Shown here one piece after another: positions 7,313-14,836 of a DNA stretch of 18,375 bases. Below the pieces are notes generated by a model. That model made no database searches and was not told where the DNA came from. It saw only the letters and a list, made by a program, of their open reading frames with translations. The DNA is from Pseudomonadota bacterium (GTDB taxonomy: Bacteria; Pseudomonadota; Gammaproteobacteria; Xanthomonadales; Xanthomonadaceae), in the NCBI GenBank assembly GCA_023453655.1, contig JAEXTE010000015.1, positions 1-18,375 of the forward strand, in the 5' to 3' direction. The position numbers were made by a program, and so were the translations under genes. How positions within the stretch are numbered: the stretch's first letter is position 1; each line of letters opens with the position of its first letter.

Positions 7313-8095
7313 ATGGACATCTACACCCTGCATCGCGGCACCGCACCGCTGCTGGTCAGCCTGCCGCACGACGGCACCCTGGTGCCGGACGGCATCGCCG
7401 CGCGGCTGACGCCGGATGCGCGGCGCGTGCCCGACACCGACTGGCACATCGCGCGCCTGTACGACTTCGCGCGCGCGCTTGGCGCCTCGGTGCTGGTGCC
7501 GCGCCATTCGCGCTACGTGATCGACCTCAACCGAGGCGAGGACGACGTCTCGCTGTACCCGGGCCAGAACACCACCGGACTGTGCCCGCTGGTGCGCTTC
7601 GACGGCGGGCCGGTCTATCTCGACGGTCAGGCGCCGGACGAGGACGAGGTGCGCGCGCGGGTGGAACGCTACTGGCGGCCCTACCACGACGCGCTGCGCG
7701 GCGAACTCGAACGCCTGCATGCGGCGCACGGCCGCGTGGTGCTGTGGGAAGGCCATTCGATCCGCGGCGAGCTGCCGTTCCTGTTCGAAGGACGCCTGCC
7801 CGACCTCAACCTCGGGACCGCGGGCGGCGCCAGCGCGGGCGAGCGCCTGCGGCGGCGGCTGGAAACGGCGCTGGCGGCGCAGTCGCGCTACGACTGGGTG
7901 CACAACGGGCGCTTCCGCGGCGGCCATATCACCCGGCACTACGCCGATCCCGCGCGTGGCATCGAGGCGGTGCAGCTGGAGATCAGCCAGCGCGTGTACA
8001 TGGACGAGGCGTCGTTCGCCTGGGACGCGGCGAAGGCCGCGCAGGTCCAGCCGTTGATCCGCGCGCTGCTGCGCGAAGCGCTGGCCGGCGACTGA
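7313..8095 (+). CDS. hutG: N-formylglutamate amidohydrolase
   Basis: Cytoplasmic hydrolase of 260 residues that converts N-formyl-L-glutamate to glutamate and formate, the last step of one histidine degradation route. Family motifs are in order: LLVSLPHDGTLVPD (about 13-26), RHSRYVIDLNRGEDD, WEGHSIRGELPFLFEGRLPD followed by LNLGT, then NGRFRGGHITRHYADP and VQLEISQRVYMDE. His and Asp residues in these motifs probably bind the metal. It stands alone here: no hutH, hutU, hutI or HutC regulator lies within the window, and it sits between two minus-strand glycosidase genes, so it is likely a displaced single gene or a relative acting on another N-acyl amino acid. The start is supported by the TACAAT box seven bases upstream. 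The stop is only 10 bases from the end of the convergent GH127 gene. Confidence 0.9.
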   Translation: MDIYTLHRGTAPLLVSLPHDGTLVPDGIAARLTPDARRVPDTDWHIARLYDFARALGASVLVPRHSRYVIDLNRGEDDVSLYPGQNTTGLCPLVRFDGGPVYLDGQAPDEDEVRARVERYWRPYHDALRGELERLHAAHGRVVLWEGHSIRGELPFLFEGRLPDLNLGTAGGASAGERLRRRLETALAAQSRYDWVHNGRFRGGHITRHYADPARGIEAVQLEISQRVYMDEASFAWDAAKAAQVQPLIRALLREALAGD

Positions 8096-8105
8096 GCGCC
8101 ATGGC

Positions 8106-10538
8106 CTAGTCACCCGTCGCCTCCAGCAGGCGCAAACCGAACAGTCGTGGCGTCCGGCGGCCGCCGCGCGCGACGAAACGGACCGCGATACCGTCGCGGC
8201 GCGCCAGCGCGGACAGGTCGGGCGGAAGCGCCACCTGCCGCAGGCGGAATTCGTCGGTGCCTGTCCCGGAGATGTCCACCGTCGCCAGCCTGCGGTCCGC
8301 GACCTCGACGTCCATCGCGACGTTCCAGTCGCCGCCGAACAGTTCGAGCGCCAGCGCGAGCGGCGCATCGCCGGCAGCTTCGCGGCGGGCCCGCAACCGG
8401 TAGCCGAACCAGGCGCCGGCATCGCGCCAGGCGCGGCCCATCAGCATGCCCGTGTTCGACTCGCGCCCTTCGTAGGCGTGGTCGACCTCGGGCTGCTGTT
8501 CGCCCGGCTGCACCTGGTCGAGCGTGCGCGCCTCCAGCGCCTGGCGTTCGCGCTCGCTCGCCTTGATCGCCGCCACCACGGCCGGATATTCCGCCGGCGT
8601 GGTGGTACGCCAGTAGACCATGTAGCGCGCGTCGTGCACGCGGAAGAGGGGCTCCAGTCGCAGCGTGCGGAACGCACCGGGACGGATCAGCGCCGACGCG
8701 TCGAAGGCCAGCGGCTCGCCGGGTACGGGACGGATGTGCCTGGCCAGGTCGGCGCGCTCGCCGACCAGCATCGGCGCACCGTCCAGCGGCAGGTACGGCC
8801 CGGGCGCGATGTGGCTGCCGCGGCCGTCGTCGGCCACCAGGCCTTCGATGGCGTCCGCGCCGGTGCGCGCGGCCAGCGTCAGTGGCCCGTGCATCACCGC
8901 GACCCAGTCCGAGCCGTCCGGCAGGTTCTCGATCCGCGTGGCCATCGGCAGCTCGACGGCGACCTCGTCGCCGTCCCGCCAGTCCCGCGCGACCACCGCC
9001 ATGCCGCCCGGCGTCGAATCCAGCGGCCAGCGCCGGCCATTGACCCGCACCACCAGGGGACCCTGCAGCCATTGCGGGTGGCGCAGCTGCAGTGCGAATG
9101 CCTGCGGGCGCTCAAGCTGCAGGCGCAGGCGGCTGCCCGCTTCGTCCGGAAATCCCGTGTCCTGCCGCAGCACCAGGCCGCGCTCGCGCCAGTGCAGGGT
9201 CGATGCGACATACAGGTTCACCGCCAGCGCATCCTCGCCCTTCGCATAGACGAAGGCGCCGTGCCGGCCGTGGTTCTCCATGCCGGTGCCCACGCAGCAC
9301 CAGAAGCACTGCTCCGGCTGCGAGTAGACGCGGTAGTGGCGCGGCCGGATCGGGGTGAAGTAGACCAGGCCGCCATGCCCGGGATGCTGGGTGGAGAGGA
9401 TGTGGTTGAACAGCACGCGCTCCTGGAACTCCGGGTAGCGCGGATCGGGCCGCAGGCGATGCAGCAGCGCCGCCAGGCGGAGCATGTTGTAGCTGTTGCA
9501 GGTTTCCGGCCCCTCGCGCGAGGCCAGCATCGGCGAAAAATCATCGGCCGGATGGAAATGCTCGCGTGCGCTGTTGCCGCCGAAGGCGACGCTGCGGCGC
9601 AGGGCCACGGTCTCCCAGAAAAAGCGGGCAGCATCGATCCAGGCCGGCTCGTCGTCGAGCTCGCCGATGCGCGCGAAGCCGATCACCTTGGGAATCTGGG
9701 TGTTGGCGTGCAGGCCATCGAGCCGGTCCTCGCGGCGCAGCAGCGGATCGAGGATGGCGCGGTGGCAGAAGCGCCGCGCCAGCGCCAGGTAGCGCCGGTC
9801 GCCGGTGATGGCGGACACGTCGGCCAGCACCTCGTTCATGCCGCCGTGTTCGGTGTCGAGGATGCGCTGCAGCCTGTCGTCGTCGAGCCCGGCGACGAGT
9901 CCCCCGCACCAGTCGGCGAAGCGCACCAGCAGCTCGCGCGCCCGCGCGTTCCCGGCCACCAGGTGCGCATCGCGCAGGCCGGCGAACATCTTGTGCAGGT
10001 TGTAGAACGGCACCCAGGCGCCATCGAGCGAGAAGGCCTCGGCCTCGAACGCACCCGAGGCGACGCGGTCCCACAGCCGGCGCCCGTTGGGCACGCCGCC
10101 CAGGTAACCATCGCCGTTGGCTTCCTGCACCTCGGCCAGCGCCTGCACCATCGCGTCCAGGCGCCGGCGCAGCTCGTCGTCGCCCTGCGCCGCCTGTTGC
10201 GCGAGCGCCGAGAGGTAGTGGCCTGCGGTATGGCCATCCAGGCCCATCGATTCCCAGTTCGGATATTTCGGCGCGGGCGAGGGCAGGCCGGCCTCGATGC
10301 GATACGGCGCGAGCAGGCGGTCGACGTCGAGCGCGGCCAGGTAGCGGCGGTTGAGCGCGTTCGCGTGCGCGAACGGTCCATCGGAGAGGCGTATGTCCGC
10401 AAGCGGGAAGGGAACGGCGGCGACCCCAGGGCTTGCCGATGCGAAGCCGGGCAGGGCGCCGGCTGCCGGCAGCATCAGTCCCGCGCCGGCGGCGGCGAGC
10501 AGGCGACGGCGCTGCGGTGATTGGATCGGCTCGTGCAT
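8106..10538 (-). CDS. GH127 beta-L-arabinofuranosidase (former DUF1680), Tat-exported
   Basis: Large glycosidase of 810 residues; family 127 enzymes remove beta-L-arabinofuranose from plant glycans by a cysteine nucleophile near a zinc ion. The catalytic set is visible: Glu326 in SAREHFHPADDF (probable acid/base), Glu345 and Cys347 in GPETCNSYNMLRL, and the Cys414-Cys415 pair in CFWCCVGTGMENHGRHG (nucleophile and zinc ligands). Residue spacing parallels characterised members. The N-terminal (alpha/alpha)6-barrel part starts with FPLADIRLSDGPF and is followed by beta-sandwich domains. The N-terminus QRRRLLAAAGAGLMLPAAGALPGFASA-like leader has a twin-arginine pattern, which suits export of a protein folded around zinc (inference). 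It lies 61 bases after the dehydratase on the same strand and is probably co-transcribed with it. Confidence 0.93.
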   Translation of the reverse strand: MHEPIQSPQRRRLLAAAGAGLMLPAAGALPGFASASPGVAAVPFPLADIRLSDGPFAHANALNRRYLAALDVDRLLAPYRIEAGLPSPAPKYPNWESMGLDGHTAGHYLSALAQQAAQGDDELRRRLDAMVQALAEVQEANGDGYLGGVPNGRRLWDRVASGAFEAEAFSLDGAWVPFYNLHKMFAGLRDAHLVAGNARARELLVRFADWCGGLVAGLDDDRLQRILDTEHGGMNEVLADVSAITGDRRYLALARRFCHRAILDPLLRREDRLDGLHANTQIPKVIGFARIGELDDEPAWIDAARFFWETVALRRSVAFGGNSAREHFHPADDFSPMLASREGPETCNSYNMLRLAALLHRLRPDPRYPEFQERVLFNHILSTQHPGHGGLVYFTPIRPRHYRVYSQPEQCFWCCVGTGMENHGRHGAFVYAKGEDALAVNLYVASTLHWRERGLVLRQDTGFPDEAGSRLRLQLERPQAFALQLRHPQWLQGPLVVRVNGRRWPLDSTPGGMAVVARDWRDGDEVAVELPMATRIENLPDGSDWVAVMHGPLTLAARTGADAIEGLVADDGRGSHIAPGPYLPLDGAPMLVGERADLARHIRPVPGEPLAFDASALIRPGAFRTLRLEPLFRVHDARYMVYWRTTTPAEYPAVVAAIKASERERQALEARTLDQVQPGEQQPEVDHAYEGRESNTGMLMGRAWRDAGAWFGYRLRARREAAGDAPLALALELFGGDWNVAMDVEVADRRLATVDISGTGTDEFRLRQVALPPDLSALARRDGIAVRFVARGGRRTPRLFGLRLLEATGD

Positions 10539-10599
10539 CAGCGGCTCCCGCGCAGGCAGGCCGGCGGCAGCAACCGGGACGCGCGCGAAGCGCGAAGCC

Positions 10600-12324
10600 T
10601 CAGTGCGAATCCCCGGCGACGGTGTCGCCGCTGCCGCCCACCAGGAAATCCAGGTCGGCGCCCAGGTGCGCCTGCTGCACGTGGTCGACGTAGAGCTTGC
10701 TCCAGCCGCGCGCGGGCGCGGGCGGCGGCGTCCAGTCGGCGCGGCGCCGGGCCAGCTCCTCGTCGGCCACGTCCAGGTGCAGGCGGCGGGCTTCCACGTC
10801 CAGCTCGATGATGTCGCCTTCGCGCACCAGCGCCAGCGGCCCGCCTGCGGCCGCCTCGGGCGAGACGTGCAGCACCACGGTGCCGTAGGCGGTGCCGCTC
10901 ATGCGCGCGTCGGAGATGCGCACCAGGTCGGTGACGCCCTGGCGCAGCAGCTTCGGCGGCAGCGGCATGTTGCCGACCTCGGCCATGCCCGGATAGCCGC
11001 GCGGGCCGCAGTTCTTCAGCACCAGGATGCTGTCGGCGTCGACCTCCAGCGCCTCGTCGTCGATGCGCGCCTTGAAATCGTCGATGTCCTCGAACACCAC
11101 CGCGCGGCCGCGGTGGCGCAGCAGGTGCGGCGAGGCGGCCGATGGCTTGATCACCGCGCCGTCGGGCGCCAGGTTGCCGCGCAGCACGGCGATGCCGGCC
11201 TCGGGGCGAAGCGGCTCGGCCAGCGGCCGGATCACGTCTTGGTTCCAGCACGGCGCGTCGGCGATGTTCTCGCCCAGCGTGCGGCCGTTGACCGTCATCG
11301 CGTCCAGGTCGAGGTGCGCGGAAATCTCGCGCAGCGCCGCCGGCAGCCCTCCGGCGTAGTAGAAATCCTCCATCAGGTACTGGCCCGACGGCTTGAGGTT
11401 GACCAGGCACGGCAGGCGCGAGCCGATCGCGTCCCAGTCGTCGAGCGTGAGCTGCACGCCCAGGCGCCCGGCGATGGCCAGCAGGTGGATCACCGCGTTG
11501 GTCGAACCGCCGATCGCCGCGTTGGCGCGGATCGCGTTGGCGAAGGCCTGGCGGGTGAGCACCTTCGACATGCGCAGGTCCTCGCGCACCATTTCCACCG
11601 CGCGGCGGCCCGACAGGTGTGCCAGCCGGAAGCGGCGCGCGTCGACCGCGGGAATGGCCGCGTTTTCCGGCAGCGACATGCCCATCGCCTCGACCATGCA
11701 GGCCATCGTCGAGGCCGTGCCCATGGTCATGCAGCTGCCCTTGGAGCGCTGCATGCAGGCCTCGGCCTCGTTGAATTCCTCCTGGCTGAGGGTGCCGGCG
11801 CGCACCATCTCCGACATCTCGATCACGCCGGTGCCCGAACCCACCGGCTTGCCGCGCCAGTTGCCCGACAGGGAAGGCCCGCCGGACACGCCGATCGTCG
11901 GCAGGTCCACGCTGGCCGCGCCCATCAGCAGCGAGGGGGTGGTCTTGTCGCAGCCCATCAGCAGCACCACGCCGTCGATGGGATTGGCGCGGATCGATTC
12001 CTCCACGTCCATCGAGGCGAGGTTGCGGAACAGCATCGCGGTCGGGCGGATCTGGGTCTCGCCCAGCGACATCACCGGGAACTCCAGCGGCAGGCCGCCG
12101 GCCTCGTACACACCGCGCTTGACGTGCTCGGCCAGCTCGCGGAAGGAGCTGTTGCAGGGCGTGAGCTCCGACCAGGTGTTGCAGATGCCGATCACCGGCC
12201 GGCCGTCGAACATCTCGTGCGGCAGGCCCAGGCCCTTGAGCCAGCTGCGGTAGTAGAAGCCCTGCTTGCCGTCGCGCCCGAACCACTGCTGGCTGCGGCG
12301 TGCCGGCTTGTTGGGTGCGCTCAT
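10600..12324 (-). CDS. IlvD/Edd-family sugar-acid dehydratase, probably L-arabonate dehydratase
   Basis: Cytoplasmic [2Fe-2S] enzyme of 574 residues that removes water from an aldonic acid to give a 2-keto-3-deoxy acid. The cluster ligands are Cys57 (CNTWSELTPCN), Cys125 (LLMGCDKTTPSLLMG) and Cys198 (GSCMTMGTASTMACM). Lys127 next to Cys125 corresponds to the carbamylated lysine that binds magnesium, and the Ser in DARMSGTAYGT is the probable base. All these positions sit two residues before those of the studied Rhizobium L-arabinonate dehydratase, and the C-terminus LGADLDFLVGGSG matches that subgroup too. The start at 12324 (ATG) leaves the IlvD domain complete; the open frame to 12549 lacks family sequence. 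Xylonate, galactonate or fuconate dehydratase activity is possible, but the glycosidase neighbours favour arabonate. It heads a likely operon with GH127. Confidence 0.92.
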   Translation of the reverse strand: MSAPNKPARRSQQWFGRDGKQGFYYRSWLKGLGLPHEMFDGRPVIGICNTWSELTPCNSSFRELAEHVKRGVYEAGGLPLEFPVMSLGETQIRPTAMLFRNLASMDVEESIRANPIDGVVLLMGCDKTTPSLLMGAASVDLPTIGVSGGPSLSGNWRGKPVGSGTGVIEMSEMVRAGTLSQEEFNEAEACMQRSKGSCMTMGTASTMACMVEAMGMSLPENAAIPAVDARRFRLAHLSGRRAVEMVREDLRMSKVLTRQAFANAIRANAAIGGSTNAVIHLLAIAGRLGVQLTLDDWDAIGSRLPCLVNLKPSGQYLMEDFYYAGGLPAALREISAHLDLDAMTVNGRTLGENIADAPCWNQDVIRPLAEPLRPEAGIAVLRGNLAPDGAVIKPSAASPHLLRHRGRAVVFEDIDDFKARIDDEALEVDADSILVLKNCGPRGYPGMAEVGNMPLPPKLLRQGVTDLVRISDARMSGTAYGTVVLHVSPEAAAGGPLALVREGDIIELDVEARRLHLDVADEELARRRADWTPPPAPARGWSKLYVDHVQQAHLGADLDFLVGGSGDTVAGDSH

Positions 12325-12437
12325 GCGGTCGGCGATCCTGCCCGTGTAAGGAATGTCCGGCCGCGCCCGCAGGCGGTCACGGCGATGCGGGAACGATGCT
12401 ACCGACGCGATACATGCGCGAAAAATAACAATTGCGG

Positions 12438-12451
12438 GGGTATCGATACCC
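12438..12451. promoter_or_regulatory. Perfect 14-bp palindrome, candidate operator
   Basis: GGGTATCGATACCC is an exact inverted repeat, 114 bases upstream of the dehydratase start and beside an A/T-rich stretch (12421-12433) that stands out in this GC-rich region. The position and symmetry suggest a dimeric regulator, possibly the LysR protein encoded next door. Binding is an inference. Confidence 0.5.
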
Positions 12452-12592
12452 GTCCCTGTATGCCGCTGCGCCCCGGGCGTCGCGCCGGGAGCCGCCCGGC
12501 GACGCGTTGCGGGAGCGGGGAGCCCTTTCCTCGCCCGGAATGAGGGCACCCTCGGGTCGCCACGTACCTGGACCCCGCGCTGCGCCTCCGGG

Positions 12593-13546
12593 TCAGCCCG
12601 CGGACGCGGCGCCGTAGACCTCGCCGGCCACGTCGCGCAGCGACGCCAGCACGGTGCGCGCCCCCGGCGAGAGCAGCCAGTCGGTGCGGGTGATGAAGCC
12701 GAACGAGTCCATCCGGCACGACAGCTCCACCGGCAGCTGCCGCACCATGCCGTAGCCGGCGTAATGGCGCGCCACGTCCACCGGCACCACCGCCAGGTGG
12801 TCGCTGCCTTCCAGCAGGCGCGGCACCAGCACCAGCGCGGCGGTGCCGATCACCTGGCGCGGTGGCTGCAGCCCCGCGTTCTGGAACATCAGCTCGAAGC
12901 GGTGGCGCAGCACGCTGCCTTCGGGCGGGACGACCCAGCTCGCCTTGGCCAGCTCGGCCAGCGAGGGCCGGCCCCCCGCGAGCAGCGGATGGTCGGCGCG
13001 CGCGACCGCGCACACGTCCTCCTCGGCCAGCGGCTCGTACTGCAGGTTGCGCGTGTCGTGGCGCGGGAACAGGCGCCCGATCATCAGGTCGATGCGGTTC
13101 TGCGCCAGCTGCTCGAGCAGCACGTCGCTGCTTTCCACCAGCACCGACACGCGCAGGTCGGGATACTCGCGGTGCAGCCGCGCCAGCGTCGGCGGCAGCA
13201 GGGTCATCGCCGGCCCGGCGATCGCGCCGATGCTGACGTTGCCGGCATGCCCGGCCTTGAGCGCCTCGATCTCAGCCCCCGCCTCGCCCAGGCTGGCCAG
13301 CGCGATGCGGGCGTGGCGGATCATGCTCTCGCCGTACCAGGTGGCGCGCATGCCGCGCGGCAGCCGGTCGAACAGCGGTACCCCGATCAGGTCCTCGAGG
13401 TCCTTGAGCAGCTTGGAGGCCGCCGGCTGCGACATGTTCAGCGACTCCGCCGCGCGATGGATGTTGCCCTGTTCCTCGATGGCGATCAGCAGCATCAGCT
13501 GGCGCGTCTTCAGGCGCGCGCGGACGAACCAGGGCGGGTTGGGCAC
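12593..13546 (-). CDS. LysR-family regulator, GbpR type
   Basis: Transcription factor of 317 residues. The N-terminal helix-turn-helix is clear: LKTRQLMLLIAIEEQGNIHRAAESL then NMSQPAASKLLKDLEDLIG and PLFDRLPRGM (about 12-62). A substrate-binding domain follows, including GNVSIGAIAGPAMTLLPPTLARL. The GbpR subgroup (galactose-binding-protein regulators) controls sugar uptake and catabolism genes in proteobacteria. It starts with GTG at 13546, with an AGGA ribosome site seven bases upstream. It lies upstream of, and in the same direction as, the dehydratase-GH127 pair with 268 bases between them, so it is probably the regulator of the arabinose genes. The effector, perhaps arabinose or an aldonic acid, is not deducible. 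Confidence 0.92.
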   Translation of the reverse strand: MPNPPWFVRARLKTRQLMLLIAIEEQGNIHRAAESLNMSQPAASKLLKDLEDLIGVPLFDRLPRGMRATWYGESMIRHARIALASLGEAGAEIEALKAGHAGNVSIGAIAGPAMTLLPPTLARLHREYPDLRVSVLVESSDVLLEQLAQNRIDLMIGRLFPRHDTRNLQYEPLAEEDVCAVARADHPLLAGGRPSLAELAKASWVVPPEGSVLRHRFELMFQNAGLQPPRQVIGTAALVLVPRLLEGSDHLAVVPVDVARHYAGYGMVRQLPVELSCRMDSFGFITRTDWLLSPGARTVLASLRDVAGEVYGAASAG

Positions 13547-13565
13547 GGCGGGGTCCTATAACGTG

Positions 13566-13577
13566 ATCCATATGGAT
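13566..13577. promoter_or_regulatory. 12-bp palindrome upstream of the GbpR-type regulator
   Basis: ATCCATATGGAT is an exact palindrome 20 bases before the GTG start of the LysR gene, within an A/T-rich patch that also holds CATAAT-like and TATA-like hexamers on the minus strand. This is where a LysR protein would bind to control its own gene. Autoregulation is inferred. Confidence 0.45.
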
Positions 13578-13628
13578 TATGCCGATATCCCGGTTTTCTG
13601 CATATTCTTCGTCCGGTCAATTCCTGGC

Positions 13629-14174
13629 CTAGTGGTGATCGTGTTCCTCGGGTGCGGCCGCGGCAAGCGCCCGCACCTCGAACTCGACCCCGACATTCCC
13701 CGCCCGCTGGAACACCAGCGTCGCCCGGATGCGGCTGCCTTCGATGAAGCCGTCGCCGGGACCGATGAACATCAAGTGGTAGCCGCCGGGGCGCAGCGCG
13801 AGCGTGTCGCCGGCGGCCACGGGCAGTCCGTCCGGCAGCTGGCGCATGCGCGCCATACCGTCCTCGTGCCGGACTTCGTGGATCTCGACGCGGTCCACCG
13901 CCTCGCTGCGGACCTCGAGCAGGCGATCGTCGCTGCCGCTGTCGTTGCGCAGGGTGACGTAGCCGGCTGCGACCGGCGCATTCGGCGGTGTGGCGCGCGC
14001 CCAGGCCTGCGCGATCGTCATGCCCGCCGTGGCCGGCTGTGCATCGATGGCGGCCGTACCGGACTGCGCACCGGTGGTGGCGGGCGCCGCGTCCACGGCG
14101 GTACCGGTCCGTTCGCATGCGGTCAGCGCGGCCAGCAGGGCGATCGCCAGCGTCCAGCCTGTCGTGTGTGTCAT
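13629..14174 (-). CDS. PCuAC-family periplasmic copper chaperone, lipoprotein
   Basis: Periplasmic Cu(I) carrier of 181 residues, related to the chaperones that deliver copper to cytochrome c oxidase. The signal peptide ends in a lipobox (LTAC, Cys20). The domain begins IAQAWARATPPNAPVAAGYVTL (about 54-75). The copper ligands are seen as His99, Met110, His133 and Met135 (EIHEVRHEDGMARM ... GYHLM). By my count the middle spacing is 22 residues rather than the usual 21. The C-terminus is extra His-rich (EEHDHH), which could add a second metal site. The start at 14174 has a GGAG ribosome site six bases upstream; the frame is open further, but that part overlaps the DUF2946 gene. It follows the DUF2946 gene on the same strand, a recurring pair in copper-handling loci. 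Confidence 0.92.
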   Translation of the reverse strand: MTHTTGWTLAIALLAALTACERTGTAVDAAPATTGAQSGTAAIDAQPATAGMTIAQAWARATPPNAPVAAGYVTLRNDSGSDDRLLEVRSEAVDRVEIHEVRHEDGMARMRQLPDGLPVAAGDTLALRPGGYHLMFIGPGDGFIEGSRIRATLVFQRAGNVGVEFEVRALAAAAPEEHDHH

Positions 14175-14331
14175 GGGATTCTCCATCGGTCTGTGTGCCG
14201 GCGCGCGCACGAGGAGCGCCGCGGCGCCGGCAAGAAACTTGTCCGGCATGGGGGGCGGGTCGGGGCGCGGCTGCGCCGCGGCAGAAGCAAGGAACGGGCC
14301 GGGCAAGCGCATGGCCTGCTTCCCGGCGCGA

Positions 14332-14733
14332 TCAGGATGAGAGCGGCGGCGCCCGCGCGCCCAGTCCATGCCGGTTGCGCCAGGTCCGGACCGGCGGAGC
14401 GGCATGGGCGGCTACTGCGAACGACGCATGCCAGCCCGGGGGTGCAATCGCTGCCGCCGTCGCCCTGGGCACGGGCGGGGGTAGCGTGCAGTAGCCGCAG
14501 GCGTCGTCCATCGATGGCTGCGGTGCGGGCGGGGGATCCTGCGGCTCACCCTGGCGCATGTGTAACGCGATCAGCCGCAGCCCGCTGGTGGTGCACATCT
14601 CCAGCAGCACCGGAGCGGCCTGCCAGCCCGCGGCCGACAGCACCCAGCTCACCGCGGGTGCGGCGACCGCCAGCAGCATGGCCGCGAGGGCGAGCGGCAG
14701 CATTGGCCGCAACAGGGGCGACGAGCGCGTCAT
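14332..14733 (-). CDS. DUF2946 family membrane-anchored CxxC protein
   Basis: Small envelope protein of 133 residues whose family is often found with copper genes; its function is not established. It has an N-terminal hydrophobic segment (about 11-35), then the family pattern MCTTSGL (Cys47), a Pro-rich linker, and DDACGYCTL with the Cys79-x-x-Cys82 pair, a plausible copper or thiol site. The tail is Ala/His-containing and low in complexity. It lies 157 bases upstream of PCuAC on the same strand. The ATG at 14733 is preceded by TATACT at the leaderless spacing and has no ribosome site. The assignment rests on the two-part Cys pattern plus genomic context. Confidence 0.8.
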   Translation of the reverse strand: MTRSSPLLRPMLPLALAAMLLAVAAPAVSWVLSAAGWQAAPVLLEMCTTSGLRLIALHMRQGEPQDPPPAPQPSMDDACGYCTLPPPVPRATAAAIAPPGWHASFAVAAHAAPPVRTWRNRHGLGARAPPLSS

Positions 14734-14740
14734 GCGGGCC

Positions 14741-14746
14741 AGTATA
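14741..14746 (-). promoter_or_regulatory. TATACT -10 box, leaderless start of the DUF2946 gene
   Basis: On the minus strand TATACT (five of six to consensus) ends seven bases before the ATG at 14733, and GGCCCGC in between offers no ribosome site. This is the third instance of the same layout in the window. The probable transcript would also cover PCuAC. Confidence 0.55.
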
Positions 14747-14795
14747 GGCCGGCGCTGAAGCCTGCCTTGCCCCGTGTCGCGCGGAGTCGTGCATG

Positions 14796-14822
14796 AAAAA
14801 GGCGACCCGCAGGCCGCCCTTT
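14796..14822 (-). terminator. Intrinsic terminator of the RcnB-like gene
   Basis: Arms 14801-14807 and 14812-14818 pair with a single mismatch around a 4-base loop. On the minus strand the stem is followed by five T (complement of 14796-14800). It starts about 15 bases after the stop codon of the RcnB-like gene and separates it from the DUF2946-PCuAC unit. It resembles the terminator at 86-111. Confidence 0.8.
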
Positions 14823-14836
14823 CGATCGGTCCGGGA

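Noticed and set aside
8478..10520. Plus-strand open frame of about 680 codons opposite GH127
   Set aside because: Shadow of the GH127 gene; the residue composition is typical of antisense frames in GC-rich DNA.
10351..12543. Plus-strand open frame of about 730 codons opposite the dehydratase
   Set aside because: Antisense shadow of the dehydratase, with no signal peptide, domain or ribosome site to support it.
14175..14405. N-terminal extension of PCuAC to 14405
   Set aside because: It overlaps the DUF2946 gene and would bury the lipobox signal peptide inside the protein; the start at 14174 has a GGAG site.
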